Positions 1 through 16,200 of a DNA stretch of 64,000 bases are shown one piece after another. The notes below the pieces were generated by a model, which did no database searches, had not been told where the DNA came from, and saw nothing but the letters and a program-made list of their open reading frames with translations. The position numbers and the translations under genes were made by a program. Source of the DNA: Hymenolepis diminuta (taxonomy: Eukaryota; Platyhelminthes; Cestoda; Cyclophyllidea; Hymenolepididae); NCBI GenBank assembly GCA_900708905.1, contig CAADRB010000040.1:737265-801264 (forward strand), given 5' to 3'. Each line of letters begins with the position of its first letter. Positions within the stretch are counted from its first letter, which is position 1.

Positions 1-3000
1 GCTGCTTAATAATTAAAACGAGGGCGGATACAGACTGCAAAATGATATGAATGGGACCAAGGAAACGAAAATTTTAATTAATGTTTTAACTGATGAATTT
101 ACTGCATTGACATTAAATACGTACAATTGGAATATAAACACAGATTAATCTCTAAACCGTTATTGTTTACAAAAATAGACAACATGACGCTTTAATTTCC
201 GCCTCTACAAGTGCGTAACCGAAAATCTTCAAATATATTCTCAGCAGGGTTTAACATGTAAAATGGTTTGCAACCGCTTGCATAAGTGAAATAAGTGGAA
301 TGACGAAGATCATGTTACACATCTGAGTTGAATGCCAAAGAGTTGTTCAGAGAGGTTGAATAAGAAATTCAGATGAAAAAATCCTAAAAAATCCCGATTT
401 TGCATTATCGAATAGCATCTTCAACTAAGTGATGCGCGTATCGTCGACTCTGACTCTGCATAGATGTGGGATGAGGGGGCACTGGTTGATCAGTCACCAC
501 AAACCCTAAGACGATCTACCGGCTAACAGGCTCCCACTTGAAAGTGTATTAAAACAGATTATCTCTTGCATATAGATTGCAAACTTTACATTCATATATT
601 CTGTTTGATTAATTGCAGTGAAAAATATTTTCCCATGATCCTGACCTAATACTAATGCAATAATCTAAGTTTCTATTGAAAAAATAAGGGTAACGAGTAG
701 GAAAAAATGGTGCACATAGTGTGAAAGGAATGATCGACTGTGCTGAAGAATGCTGATCAAATATTGTGTTAAAGAATATGAGTTTCTCATTAAAGGCACT
801 CTAGAGTGATTACTGGAATACTGTACCTCTTAACAGACTTAACATATCATTTCGAGTAAATCCCCCAGAGGGCTAAGTGTGTTTACTTTGTACAATGCTA
901 ATTTGTACGCATCATTTGTTTCCCGAAAAGAAAAATATCGATTAAAATTAAATGCTTCTTCATCGATAAAGGGCAGATTTATTTCAAATAAAACGATCGG
1001 AGAAAGTAAATTTGAATTTAATTACTTGTATTAGGGAAATTTTCTTAATAAATTAAATATTTTCAAAAAACCAAAAAAGTACATTCAGGTTCTAAAATTG
1101 TTTCGCAGAATCTTTATGAAATCACTTATGCTGCAGAAGGCTTGTCACCTTTCCAATAAGTTCAAAGCATGAACCACGAAGTTCATTAAAGTTCATTTTG
1201 AGGTCATCAATGTCTCTCCCCGTCTTATAGCCGCACCTTCGCGTTTGCATAAATTTAAGTCATATGTTCATTCCAAAAATGACATTTTTATTTTATCTTC
1301 CTGAATTAACCATATTTAATTAATAATAAAGTTGATATATGGGTCGAACTGTTTAAAATTGTGATACCAAACACCTTTTCGATGGAATGGAAGATGAATT
1401 TTAGGTTGCAAATCTACAAAGAAATCTGTCTCTTCAGTTCTGAACATCAATTTCAAAATAATGTGAATTCTCGGTGCCACTGATACTTTACAAGTGAAAA
1501 TGAGATGAGAAGGCAGTGTTGAGATGCTCATCACAGACCTAAAGGCGGTTAAACATGTGAAATTTCTTTGTGCAATAAGCGGCTATTGCTATAAGAATTT
1601 TACGAGAAAGCAGCGATGTCACATAAAATCCTTTATTTCAAATTTGTAAGAAGCTAAACCTCAGTAATTGAAATATTCTAAAACAAGTGACCTGATGATT
1701 CTGAATTTCAGATTATCTAGGACTCCCTTAAACTATATTTTCACTTGATTTAATACATGGCATATCTTTCATGTACGAACGTGTTTATATTTTGTTTTAT
1801 CTGACAGAATCTTTCAATATTATTTCGCGCTGTCATAGGTAAAAGTAATTAAATTTAATATCTTTTGTGTAAAGATGAGAAATAGCGTATATTGCATAGA
1901 GAGCCGTTTCGTTTCAAATTAGGCTAATCAACTTTTGTTGTTAAAATTCTACCGCTTTTCACCCGTAATATTTCTGCAAAAAGGAAATTAAAATGAATGG
2001 GTATTTTAACTTCTGGTTTTCATTGAGATGGTTAACGATTTCTTATCTCCGTAAAGCAATGTACTTAAAGTAAAGAAATAGTAACTGCAAGCAGCCTTTC
2101 TTCTAGTTGAAAATTCTACCACTTGCACAAGTGTTCATTTTAGTTAACCATTCTTTCCCTTCTCTCGCCTAATTTCAAGTATCAAAGGCAGTTTGTGAAA
2201 CCAGTGAAAAGAGGTTCTAATACAAGGCTTTATAAATTTAAGATTTCGTTTTTATTGCAGGAAAATTATCCGCAATACCAGATAATTTTCTTTCGTTAAA
2301 GTTCTGAGCCCCGTGTAATCTAAATATTAGTTATTACTTAAAGAGGGTGAAAATACAATAATATTATTGCAACTATTTAATAATGTTGAAGGAGTCATTA
2401 ATAATTAAATTAATAAAATTCTCAGCAATTCTTAGTTTCCCGTTTATTATTTTGATTAAATTATATGTTTAAAAGGAATTTATATCTAAATAGTCTATCA
2501 GGTATTTTTTAAATTTCCCTAAGTCATTTTGAAATAAAAGTTATATATTCATTAAATTAAATTTTTATTAAACTGAATTGTTTATTCTGCAGCACAATGT
2601 TACAAGTTAGGTAAAATGAATGAAATTTTAAAATAAAGTTGGTTAGAATATTAATATTATTCAGCCAGTTAGAATTTGACATTTACTACTAAGGATGTGA
2701 TTATTACCATACTTATAAACTAGCACTTTAGAAGTATGGTCACATTGATCAGATATCCCCTCGCAGAACGAAAGATCTTTCAGAAAACTTAGAGGGAACT
2801 TCAACCATTTCCAGATGAGAATAGCAGTAGTCATGTTAGACCACAGGGTACATTGAATAAAATTAAGGGGTAGGATAAAGAGAGAGAAGTGAAAAGAAGA
2901 ATTGGTAACTGTAAGAGTAAGAAATAAATGTCCGAGCTGAGAAAAAACGATAAATGAGCCAAATTAAGTTGAGTCGACTAACTCTGCTATATTCTTCATG

Positions 3001-6000
3001 GAACTAGCTAACAATTAAAATTATTACTTGGTAATCAGGACCGTGCAGACTTAAAAATCAACTTGTTCATTTGAAAGAATGCTACATTCATTTTTTTGGA
3101 TAGATTACCGCGCACTATTACTATTTTGAAACTGTTTCACCACTTTACTGGGAAAATTGGCTTGCGACACATATTTTATACAGCAGTTTTATATTTTTGA
3201 TTAAAGAAAAATCAATTTAGAGTTCATTCAGTATATCTTATATCTACCATTGTTCCATCTTGTAAATTCACCGACCAAATAAAATGCATTTTAATGAATT
3301 CAGTCTTGAATCATTCGCTTTGCCGGATTCTGGCTAGTATAGATCTTTAAATTTAGCATTTGAAGCGTCTTTATGATAAACTCTGAATATGATTAAAATG
3401 TTTTGCGGTGTTGTACTAAAATGCCCGAAATTAATCTAATTTTCACTCATTATGTATCATGAGTGGCATCTTCTCATTTCCCACATGTGTCGGCACAAAT
3501 TAATCAAAAGGATCAATAATACTATTATCTGAAGTTTCTTTAAATATGTATATCGTAAATTTTCTATTTTATTATTGAATTAAAACTTCATTTGTTATTC
3601 ACGATACATCGAAATCGGGTATGGGCACGTAAAATACGGTGATATGATCGATTTGATGCTGCTTTGATCAAATGTTTTATATTAAGTTATTCAATCATAT
3701 AACCCGGTTCATCAAAATGCAGACAATAAGTTGAAAGGAGGAGTTCTAATTATCTATCTAATTATCACATAGACCAACTTCAATAATCAAGACTTTTACC
3801 TGTTATTTCCTTTATATTTTATATTAGTCGGACAGGTGAATACATAACTTTAAAGTCTTGCATTTTGGTGAACGAGAAAAGAAATCTATTTATGTAATTT
3901 TTGATTTTATTTTCTGCTCTTTTATTCAGGTTATAATGCAGTCCATGTGTTGGCAATTTCGAGCAACTGTTACGCAAATGCATCTAGATTTTAGCTCTTT
4001 TTCATCGACATTTAGACGTGGTAGCTAACAAAGGTATTCCTAAGAAAAATTTTCATTACTTCTAATAAACCTTTATTGAGCTCTTCTATCTTAACAGCAT
4101 CATTATACGTCTTATTTGTCTCTTCTGGGCAATAAAACAAATATATCAAGATAGCGCAGCCAACCGCTCTATTAATTCAAGAAGTAAATAAGTAAATAAC
4201 GGACCAAATAGTATTTTTAAACTCTATTTCTCATAAAAAATGGATAGCTCAATGCAATCGAAATTAACTAACTACGCCAAAGCTTCATTCTCAACGGCTA
4301 ACCATCTCTTCTCCGTTTCCTTCATTTGGAAGATGCTTTCCATTTCTATGATAGAAACTTTAAAATTATTTTGGCTCGGCCATGGGTACCTTAGAATACA
4401 CAGTTCCTGGGTTATCATTACTAAGATAAACACAAAAATAAATTTTATAAAATCAGAATAATTGGATCTTTATGATACTTTACCCTGATTTTCCGAAAAA
4501 TGAACCCATTTACCTGAATTTTATGACATAGTGTAGGCGTGTGTGGCTTTTCACTTAAAGTACGTTAGGGGCTAACCTACTTTCCCATCAAAAGACACCC
4601 TACTATGTCGTCCTTAGAGTTGGTGAACCCAAATTACTTTAATGAAAAGAAGTGGTAATTTTTACCCTATCTTTAGTTATTCTTAACTTTACCACATACA
4701 AAGTGTATTTGTTATCACCGTAAATGACACTTAATTTCAATTTCAAATAATTCACATATTGCATCAAACTCAAACAAATTATAGTTTAATATAATGAAGA
4801 AAAGTGGTTAAGACAGTTCGTAGGAGTAAAAATTTTTATACGCTTACTTTTAGTGAATTGTAATTATTATTTCAGATATTTCTTAAAATTATTCTAGTAG
4901 TCTTAAAATGTGACATTCATTCAAATGTTATTATTTCCCAAGGACTTGGTTAAATTATTGCATGCCAAAATAAGTGAATGTTAATAGCGTTTTATAATTT
5001 TCAATTTATTTCAAAGACCCTCATTTTTGTACTGATTTCATTAAATGGAAAGAAAATGAATGAGTTAATAATTAAATTCTTATGTAGATAAATGCAACTT
5101 TACATCAACTAAGATTTGTCAGAAGGAAAGTTATTTCAAATAATGTTGCTTTTTTAAGTTAAAGACCACTTCTATGATCAAGATAAACAGAACCGGCGGT
5201 AAACAATATAAAGTTTGTAATATTTCGAGATAAAGTGTTAATAAAGTTTTTTCTGATTAAGTCATAACAAGATCTCTTTTAGCCCAAGAATTTAGTCAAC
5301 TGGCAATTTTTTCCTTCAAAGATGAAGGCTGATGGAGGATTTCGATGACGGGTAAAAGGAGATCCGGTTATGACCATCTTTGTGAGTTTCCTAATTCTAT
5401 TATAATTTTATGCCTGTGGGAGTGCTAAAAAGCTTCTTACAATTTCAATTATTTAAAAAGCTCACAATTTAAGCGCAGGAAATAAGTTTTATAGGGTAAA
5501 AACGGAAAAGAGATCAAAAAGAAGCAGGTTTTAAAGTTAAGCCATCAAGAATTTTCCTTAAATTTTGAAAGTATTAAGTGGTTCATGTTTTTGTAGAAGT
5601 ACTGTTTCTACTCAACGTCCAGATTTTTAAAAACACTATTTGATTCTCTGATTAATAGGAGAGATTATATCCACGATATTGAAACCTTATTAAGTGGCGG
5701 GTATAATTCCATGATAGGTCATCTCATCTTGAGGTTTGACATTTTGTCCAGGTTTAAGTGAATGAAATAAATAAATAAATAAGGAAAAGGAATATTTTAA
5801 AACTCACAAAAAGATCATTAAAAATATGATTTCAGAATAGATGGAAGATTTACTTTCCAAGGCAATTCAAGAAAATTATATTATCTTGATCTTGCTGACT
5901 TGTGTAGACCGCCCATAAAGAAGCATATCGTAAAATATTTGTTGCGTACTTTTCACCTTCAAAGCAGATTATTATTCTGCCTTATCCCATATAATGGGAA

Positions 6001-9000
6001 AAGTCAATTTTCCTTCACCTGAACTAACCCTCGCAGAAAAATTGTTTTGTCAACAGCGGAAGCTATATTTCTAAAATCCACTCTTCCACCGTCCTGCATA
6101 CTGATCTGTGTTCTCTTAGGACAAATTCTATCTAAAGGTAATTTTCTACCCACAACATTTTTTGTTTATCAAGAAGAATCCATTTTACCGCTGATATATT
6201 CTCCCTAAAGATAGTTTGTGAAACTTGCAAATCAAACTTATGCTACCTAATATAATATTGCAGTAACTTTGGCAGTAACGTTAATGCTCCGTAGTTGAAT
6301 AGTTAAAATATATATTGTATTATATTGTAATTAGCAAATATGCAACATATGAATTTTATAGAAAGAACAATTTTTTGTGCACGATATCCTGAAATTTTCA
6401 ATATTACAAGATATAAAGTAATGATTAAGTGATGATATACACCGCAACAGGGGATATAAAAGATTCTTCACTTTCAAAATCGAGATCATCTAATCTAACT
6501 CTATTGTTCCTTCAGTGAAATTTAAAGCAAAATCCGCACATTATTCTATCCAAGTGGTATCTATGGTGAAATAGATTTTATGAAAAGGTCAAATTTTCTC
6601 ATGTCAAGTCAAAAGAGGTATCACCCAATAAAGATATCTCATTCAAAACGTTTTCGAGGCTATTTATCTCCAGGAATAGTGTTGAAAAATATGTCTAATG
6701 TGACATTATAACTCGAAAATAATAGCAAAAGACATAAAATTGGCAGATTAATCAATAAAACCCCTTATAAAATATACATTTAAAATATATTCTATCAGTT
6801 AATTAAAATCCTCATTTTAACCTTAAGATAAAGTTGGTATTATATCACCTTTCACAAGAGATATGGAGCATTTTTACTGAGCCCCATCATTAAAATGGAA
6901 TTAATTTAGCTAAAATAATCATTTTTCAGGTGTAAACATCATCTTTGGCATATATTATTTTTCAAAACCATTTTTATAAGTAAATGTAATAAAATTACCT
7001 TAAAAACCATTTTCATGCTTGCTTAAATTTTAACAAATAATACTTCCGATTATTCCTCTTTATTAATAAGCGGAAAGTTTTCATGAGTGGCATTTGGGAT
7101 TTTCTTTGTTTTTCTCAAATGAAAAAAATGCGAAAAAACCAAATTCGCCTCAGCGTCATTAAAAGTACAAGCGCATTGCCGAAGATCAAGACTGTTATTT
7201 TAGAATAAAATATTAACATAAACTAAAATGTGATAAAAAATAATATGACTTCAAGAAAAATATCACATTTGGTTTAAAATAATATGGAATTACATATAAT
7301 CACTTCACTACGGCTTGAGCGTATTAATCAGTTCAATAATTCTGAAATTTTATTTCCAATTAATTTTATGAGCCTTGGAATTACTGAAGAGTTTCCAGAA
7401 AATCAGAAATATCGATTAGCTTCCATTCCGCCATTTCCTACTTACCCCTTTTAACTAGCACGATAGGTCATTCAAATTACTAGATCTTGTACCGAATATT
7501 ACCCAGTAGTGACCTCTGACAAGGCAAGCACGAAAGGTGCAATTCATTTACTCCAAAAAGTAAATTTTGTAACTTATTATTATTCATGGAAATGCAACAA
7601 AAATTTTACATGCTATCGTCATTATATTCCTTCTGAACACTGGAAATAACGAAATATTCCAGTGGTGGAGAAATACGTGGTGTTTAATGAAAGTACTTAA
7701 TTACTTCATTAATCTTAATTTAAGTTCTTGCGACCTCGAATTTTTCACTTTCTTTTAAGGAGATTAATTAACATTATAATATCGAAATGTTTCAAAGCCT
7801 ATTTTAATGTTTTGATCGATGGATTTCTGGGAGAGTTTGTGTCTATGCTACTCGGGACTTGTTGATCAAATGACTTAATTTAATGTCTCTTTAATTCATT
7901 TGTATCTTCTACCATCCCAAAGTAGGCAGATAAAACTGTTGGATGCAATCGTAAAATTTAATACACTCTCAAATTCTGTGTAAAAGTGAATCTTTGCTTT
8001 AATTTAATTCAAAAACAATTATCTTTTGTCTAATTAACTGCTTCCATCTCTGAAAAGGCATTGTTTAATTTTTCGAGAGTTAATCTTTGTCAAAATACAG
8101 CAATATTGTAAAATGTCTTCGTGTATCTCAAAAAATTTAATCCGATCGGAGATTTTTGTTGATTTTTTATTTTTACGCATGCCAACTCAAATTAGGTTCT
8201 GATCTTCAGTTTGGAATTATCATCGCTACACCGGAAGCTTGTGAGCTGTACCACTAAATTAACAAAGGGGCGAGATTAGTTTGAATTGAGGAATAGGAAA
8301 GCCATAATAGGACTTTACTATGTTCCGAACTTATCAGGTCGTTATCTTTTCACTTTTAATAGATTAATTGATTACATTCTGCCTTTATATCTCAAAGTTT
8401 AAATTTCAGGGATTGATTCCATGTTTCCCAAATAATAGTCCATCCTTACGGTATATTTATCACTTCTAAAGCCTTGAACAGTGAGTGATAGGAGCTCATT
8501 AATGGTGAAATCCAAAATCAATAACGGCAGCCAATTTTGGTATTAATAATTGAATTTTGCTTTGTACCTTTCTCACAGGGTTGCGCTTTGATTCAGCTTT
8601 GATTAACTTCAAATACCTCTACCGTTTTTGGAGATAAAAGCACCTATATTTAATTCAAGCGGACTATTTTACTTAAGCCTAATTCATATTAGTGTTGTTC
8701 ATTTTAATTTGCAACTATATGAATGAATGCTTTATAGAAGGTGAATTTAATTACCGCTTAGAATATAAAAAAAGCATCCATATTGTTACTTTTCTCCCGT
8801 TTCCTTCTTGACGAGAAGTGAAGTGAACTTTTATCAGTGAACCTCTTCAGATAAACATACTTTAATATAATATTGTGATGTTATTCAAAATCTCATGAGT
8901 GGATTTTCTGATTAAGTAAACTTACGAAAATGAAGTTATTTTTCAAACTGGTTTTCCCTTCCAAAAGGAAATTATAATGTAGAAGAGAATAATAATATTT

Positions 9001-12000
9001 TACAAAAATGGCATTCCCAGCCAAAATAGTTTCTCATTTTAAATTTGAGAATAAAATAGGGAAAATCAAAGACCGTCATTATGATTTAGCTGTGTAAAAA
9101 TATAATAAAATATTTTACTTGAAGTCATCAATGAATGTGACTACATTATAATTAAGACACGTATGCTCTCCTCAGAACTTCCTGGGCTTGTAAAGGCAAT
9201 AAAGTCAAACGTTTTCTGCTATTAATTTTAGGTTTTCAAGTAAAAAGCCAAATATATTTTAATTTCTTTCTGATTAGTAAAGATATCATATATTTTATCT
9301 ACTGCAGAGATATTGTTTGAGTATGCCTTATAATATGTGATTCAGGAAAAAATTTACTTTATCGGCCTCCCTACGTACTTTAAATTATTGTTACCTGTGA
9401 CAATTAAGGCTACTTAGCGTTTTTTATCAAGGTCGAAAAAGGGGAAATGAAATAGGAGTATCTACTCAAACCCGAATAAGGAGTATTCATATTTATTTGA
9501 GTTCTAGAACCACTAATTTGTTCATTTTCTCACATAAGATATGATTTGCATTGCACAATCTAAATATATTAAAACTATGCTTTATGATTTAATTTTTAGA
9601 TTTTTGGATGCGTCTAAATCTGCGATATTCAGCGATTATTGGCCACTTGTGTTACTAAATGGTTGATCATGGTAATTTGATTCTGTCGTATTTTTATATT
9701 GCCATGGAGAGACAAGGAGAGAAATTTTAAATATAACAGAAACTTATTCATACTTTTTACATTATATCAGCTAGACATTTATCAAAATTAAAACAGCTAA
9801 CGTAGAAATAAATCTTTTCGTTTTGTCGGAAATCTTATTTTCTCATCCATTTTCTTCATTCACCAATTTTAACAGTGAAATTCATTCATTCTCTTGACTT
9901 ATTTGTTTATTTTTCATTTTACTTAAAGAAATTTAATTTAGTACTTCGACAAGAAGGATAATCGAATATTTTCTAAGCATTGGGCGTACTTGTCTGTGAT
10001 AACGTAGAAACAGAATCTCTTCACTCCTGTATTACTATCTAATCAGAAAGTTAATTCGCCCCTCTGATCTAACTTTTACTTAAGCATTCTTACTTAGCAA
10101 AGAGAAGACAACAAATCTCTTCTGTTAAGAAAGAAGAACTACAGTCAGAGTATTCGTCTGTGGAAATTCAAAATTATTTAAGTGTCAACTTAAGGTAAAA
10201 CTGGCAAGAGTCAGAACATTTTTTAGAAATGATTACTGGATTTCTGTCGGATTACTCCACTGTGCATTATTTAAAAATAGTTATATTAAAATCCGCGTCA
10301 TTGAAGAAAACTTGACAAAATAGCATCAAATTCCCAAAAAGTCTATGTTAGGCAAGTCAAACTTTGAAATATCTGATATATTACCTATACATCTGATTTA
10401 ATTTCGATTCAAGATATCTTTCCGCTTAAATAAGCATTCGCAATAACTAAAATGCACCAAAAATAGCCTATATGGCCGTCAATGTATCAGATTTTGCAAT
10501 CGCAAACAGTTGTTCTAAATTTTCACTTTTGATGGGTATTGGATAGCCCCTACATTATCTAAACATTTTTTTAATTATGGTAATAAATTTTGCTTTGACT
10601 ATTGACCAACAGGTACATATCCGCACTTAATCAACTTTTCCCCACATTATCGCTTAATAAATGCCACCAATTCCTTGTAAGACCATCCAGAATTATTTGT
10701 TGTATATACGTCATCTCATTTTTTTACGACGATTTAAAAACTGGAGAAATACAGTAAAAAGATAGGGAAGTCATGTTGCACTGGAGTTATCAGATGATTT
10801 CTAACCTCCAGTGGATGCTAGTTATATGTGATATGCTCAAACAAATTGGCATGATCAAACATTCAGTTAAATCAGCTGGAAAGCTAGCTTAAATATCCGG
10901 GGGTCAAATGACCTCTATTGAACTTTTGAACACTTGAATATCAGTAAGCGAATATTACTCCATACGAGAAAGAGAACAAATCAAGGCTTATGGGCTTCAA
11001 AGTTAAACTCTAAATATTCAGACTTCATCATGTACTCCTTTACGGGTCTTTCACCACCATTTTATCCCCTTTTTGACTATTAGGTACTCCCTGTGTTCAA
11101 GCGATGTCTCAAAGGTAAATCTTTACATTCTTAGAACACGGGAGAATCAGTACTATCGGAATTGAATAAACATTAACTCTTGATATCCTAATTTCATTAT
11201 GTGCCCCTTTCCCATCCCCTTTGTATGTTACTGGAAAATTTTGCTATTTCATTCACTTAGATTCTGACTCATGAAAAAACCTCCTAAACGATTTGGAGTT
11301 GTCATTGGGATACGGGACCGTATAAAACGCATTATTTCATTGTACATTTTAGGTGGCATTCGTTTACCTAGTTTATGACAGTTATTAGTAGGGAACACCA
11401 TAAATTTTAGCCTGGGATTGAAGTGGGAATAAATCATTTTTGTGTCATCAGTAATGTGAAACCGAATTAGGTAACAATTTTTTATCTCCGTGGGAAGATA
11501 ATAATTTATTTAAACTAATTTGTAATGCCATATATCCAGTTTCAATTAACTGTATTTGTTTTAGTAAAATTCAAGTGCCAATTTTAAGATTATCTATTTA
11601 TCCTATCAAAACTGAAGCGTTGAAGTATAGTATAGCTGAATGTCTCAAAACGGCTGCAAAAATTTTAACTAGTTAAAAGCGTATTATTATCGTTGGATTT
11701 TTTTAATAATTAGCGCATAATGATTACCTTAAATGGCGTGAAGTAAGTGATTAACTTGTCAAACGTTTTTGCATTCTTAATTAATGAATATGGGAAAAAA
11801 ATAATTAAAGTTTTTGAAATGATTAATTCAGAAAGTACAATCTAACGACTGAAATAATGTGGCCTCTTTTACGTACCACACTTTGGATAGATTTTTTTAA
11901 GGAGAGCTAACCTTAAAACTTTCTACAATATCAATTCCTAGTTATTTGTAATCACTTTGGATTCTTAAAAGTACTACGTTTTCGAAAAGCATGATTTCCT

Positions 12001-12982
12001 CCTAGCATCTTCCCAAGTGTGAATTGAAATTTTCAAATTAAAGGAAAACATTTTAATGCACTGTATAAAACGGAAATACTAAAAGATAGGATCTTGGAAC
12101 TTTTTAATGAAAGGAAATATTTATTGTAAACTACGACGGAAATAGAAGTTTGGATTTTCAGATATCCATTTTTTAAATGCTACTCTTTATATTTCTTGGT
12201 AGTTTCTTTTGTGCTTACTTTTATTAAGTAGGATGAGATGAAGAGTTTAGCTAAGAAGATAAATTCTATTTATTTATGTCACCTTCACATAACCCAATGT
12301 TATTCACCAACTGACATTTTAAATTAGTAAGAAAAGTCAAATCTTTTCAGAACTCAAGGTTTAGTGAGGCGGGCATAAAAGAACATGCGTATTTTTATTG
12401 TAAAACCAACTGCCACTAAACCCTATTAATACCAAACACCGGACAATAATTTTCGTCACTGTCAAACATGATTATCTTAGTTTATTGTAATGGAAGTTCA
12501 GTTTTTTATTACACATGACAGAGAAAAGTAAATGCAGTTTTATGTCGTGAACAAACATCCAAAGTCACTTATGTGTTATAGTCAGACAAGAGTAGAAGCT
12601 GCTAACACATTTATGGTATCGAAGTCGTACTTCATTTGATATTCAGTTTTTTTATAAAGCGGGTAATTCTCTGCTTCATAGTTTACTGTCCAAATTTCAG
12701 ATATTAGTATTTGGTCCGTGAGTTCCAAAATCAAGTCGTGTCCGCAATATTCATAACTTATCGACAAATTGGGTAGTTTTGGAAATTATTCTTATTATTT
12801 CAGTGGTTTATTTTTTTCTAACCTCAAGATTGATAGTATAAGACCTCCCATGATTTTAGCTCAGTGGGACAAAACGGATGAAAAAGTTTTTTTTGTAGTT
12901 TTTTACGAAAAATTTTCCACATATATTTTGACAGTTTTTTTAAGTACTGATTTCAGAATACGTTGTCAAATCTAAGTAAGAG
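1..12982. other. AT-rich intergenic DNA, no gene recognised
   Basis: No open frame here has domain content, coding-like composition or splice context that I can defend on either strand; the longest are 60-75 codons. One tRNA-like repeat tail is visible at 708-775. A short ATAA simple repeat lies near 5765-5782. Confidence 0.7.
708..775 (+). repeat. tRNA-like SINE, 3' part
   Basis: GGTGCAC followed by GTGAAAGGAATGAtC and later GATCAAaTATTG closely matches the same section of the copy at 42800-42945. The head with the A and B boxes is missing or diverged. Confidence 0.55.
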
Positions 12983-13270
12983 AAATCTTCATGTCGTATA
13001 CAAAAAACGGGTAAAGAAGAAATTGATCATGTAAACATTCTGTTGTGTTGTGTACTTCATGCAATTATTTCAAATTCAAAGCTGCTCTACAAAATAAAGT
13101 GCAAATTTTTCCATGACTATAACGTTTAGTACTTAATATTACATTTTCAAGCTGACAGGAATGTCAAAAGATATGAGAGAGCTCTCTCCTCATTGTTTAA
13201 AATTTGAAAACAGTGCATCCTCTTGCCCAATTCGAATCCTTGACAAAACCCTTAAATAAATGGAATTATT
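12983..13270 (+). repeat. Dispersed repeat, copy 1
   Basis: Shares an ordered set of blocks with 45438-45735: AAGAAGAAATTGAT; TTTCAAATTCAAAGCTGCTC; CTTAAATAAATGGAATTATT at the end. The AATAAA near the 3' end suggests copies of a transcript end or retroelement, but there is no poly-A tail. Confidence 0.45.
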
Positions 13271-16200
13271 ATTACAATTATGAAAAAAGATGGGAAACTA
13301 ACAAATCAATGCACAAATGTTCGTGGAATTACCTGACAATATGAAATGCGTGAATTAGCCGTTGGATGTAAATAAAAGCGGTATAATTACTACAGTTCAT
13401 TGTTGAGCAAACAAATAGGAAACAGAAATTAAAGCCTCCTTTCGTTTGATTCGTCATTAGTTTATAAAATGACGTGACTTCATCCTTTATTGCTTTCAAA
13501 AAATATAACACAATACCTAGAGACTAATCGGCTCCGAAATCTTAAAATATCACACTGGATAAGATCATCTAACAAGCGATGGTTAGTAATTAACAGTTCT
13601 TGTCACTCTAATTACTTTATAAACAATAGATGTCAACCCACGAAAGAAATAAGTATAAATAGGTCATAATCTTATAATAAGAAAATCTCAAAAATTTTGT
13701 TGTAGATATTTGAGGGATTAATTTCTCTTATCACTGCTGGTCAGTAGTGATTTTCATAATAAAACTTAAATTGTATACGTAAAACCAATTTGCTTACTTA
13801 CTACTATTATTATATTAATATATTATTATTATTCCCAAGGCAAGTTAAAATATTTTACATTTTTTCATTGTGTGTGAGACGTAAATCGAGGTATTGAAAA
13901 TGTCTTAATAAATATGAATTTGAATTCAGATTGTAACCTTTTTACCACTTAAGCATAATCTACAACTATGTCAAGAATTTCAGGATTAGTTCTTTATTTC
14001 CACCGTGAATTCAAGTTCGAGAAGATTCGAGTTTTCGGATGGTCAAACATTGCAGATGCTAGCCAACATACTGCCAGATGATATTGATAACTCTTCTTTA
14101 ATGAAAAGCCAAATGCAAAAACAGCCCCTATTACAAATTCAAACCAAAATCAAAGTTTCGTTCTTACTATATTTCGAAGAATATCAAAAATTGAGCAATT
14201 TAGAGGTCTTTTTGATTGGACTTCGGAATAAATTTTAATAATTTAGTAAAAACCCCATATTTGTTTTAAAATTCCGTATTTTAAAGTGAATGTAGCAAAG
14301 AAACGTAGTCATTTTATGATTCATGTAAATTTGATTTATTTTGCTTCAGAAATCTATTTCCCCCAAATCTGATAAGCCTATTAATTGCAAATATAATAAT
14401 TGTAACATTTTATTTTCATACCAAACTATTGTCAGAAAGTGGATATTCTATTCATTTAAAGGCAGGAATTATTTAGAAATGCGCTTTATTTGATCATGCA
14501 GTATGCGGTTGACGTCTTAAATGCAAAGCGTCATCACTCTTCTCGAATGCAAATGACAACTGAATGACAGCATTTAAAATTTATAAAAAGATTTTTATTT
14601 CTTAATATGGCAGACTTTTGGCTGAGAATTCAACTGTTATTCCAATATTCAGGGAGAATCTCAGTAAATTCAAATTATATTTAGCACCTGCTTCAATTTT
14701 AACTTTTCATGCTGATGAAATTACTTACTAAAGTATATTATCAAGATTAACTTTTAGGATCTCGATTCAAGAATTACACTCTTTTATTCCCTTAATTAAT
14801 TTACATATAGAAACGTGGTTGTAAGTTATAGTTTCATTAACTATTATGACACTTTTCAGCATTTAAAGCAAACCAAATTTTGACAGGTTATAAAATTATT
14901 ATTTTCATTTAAAAAAGAAATTTCAAATGCCTATGCTGGACTCACCTCCTGATTTTGGCTTTAAGAAGGAATAAATTATAAAAGTGGCCTGACAACCAAT
15001 CAAATAGTCAAAAAACTTTAAATATCGCGAACGTGATTTTACCCGGGAATCAAGGGATCATATCAAAATAATTACGCTCTGTAATTTTTTTAATATTACA
15101 AAGTAAATTACGGCCTCTATGATTGAGTAATTTCAGATTTCAAGTAAAGTAAAGATATTGTCATTCTACACTAATTAAATATTCTAATTTTACAGTCATT
15201 TATTCTCTTACAGAACAATTTAGCTATTTCGCGCCTTCAGATTCTTTTTTAGGATTGGAATTGAAAGCTTTTTAGCATTGCCTTGTATGATAATATGTAA
15301 TCCCAAATTTTTTAAATGATAAAGAAATTTTAAAAAGACTCAACAATTATAATTTGACTAACTCTTATTTTGAGAACATGGAGCTTTTCTGCTTCCTGCC
15401 ACCGGAATCACAAGTCTACTGTTATTTTACTCAGCATTCGAAGCTAGATTATTACATGTTTTTCTGATTCATGCTTCCTATCAAAATTATCGCAGAAAAG
15501 ATAACTGAGTTCATATAAGAAGTGTTTTATACCCATATAACAGAAAAGTAGAGTAAGTTGATAAATGGGTGCTGATTAAATAGAGGCTACTAATTAAAAG
15601 AAAATGTTTTTCATATGATTTACCGTCGAATATTAAATCACTGCCTAATCGATAGCAATTTTGTTTGATCTTCAAAATCGATCACAAAATTTCACGGACA
15701 GACATACGGACCATCTGTGAAACAAAGTATAAACTTTTCGACAAGTTCCAATTAACTTGAATCTTAAAGCAGGTTCAATTCTAGCTCCCCTTACTCCAAT
15801 ACGTCCCATCGTTCTATATATACAAAAAATAATAAATTCACCTAAAATTCATATTATAATAAATAAGTATTTTACATACAAAAAAACAATACGATTTGCC
15901 AGATTACTGAATTGTATACATTCATGATGTAATGAGATTTTAGACGCTTTATTTTGCCGTCCACTTTGTTGAATAGTGAGATATATTAAGTTATATTAAT
16001 ACTGTTATTCTGAGAAACTAATTTGCAGCATTTCAAACTTACTTTATAATAGAATTTCAAATCATCTGTAAGAATAAGTGCGAAAATATTTTCCGAAAAT
16101 TCTCCGGAGTGTCTGTTTGAAACCTGCGAATACTTAATCAAGCGAGGTCAAAATAAGTAAAATCGGATTAAAAGAACGCAACAAAATCTCATATTTCCTT

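Noticed and set aside
14005..14238. 77-codon frame with a fairly protein-like start (SSSRRFEFSDGQ)
   Set aside because: Isolated, begins with GTG, degenerates into AT-driven codons; no supporting context.
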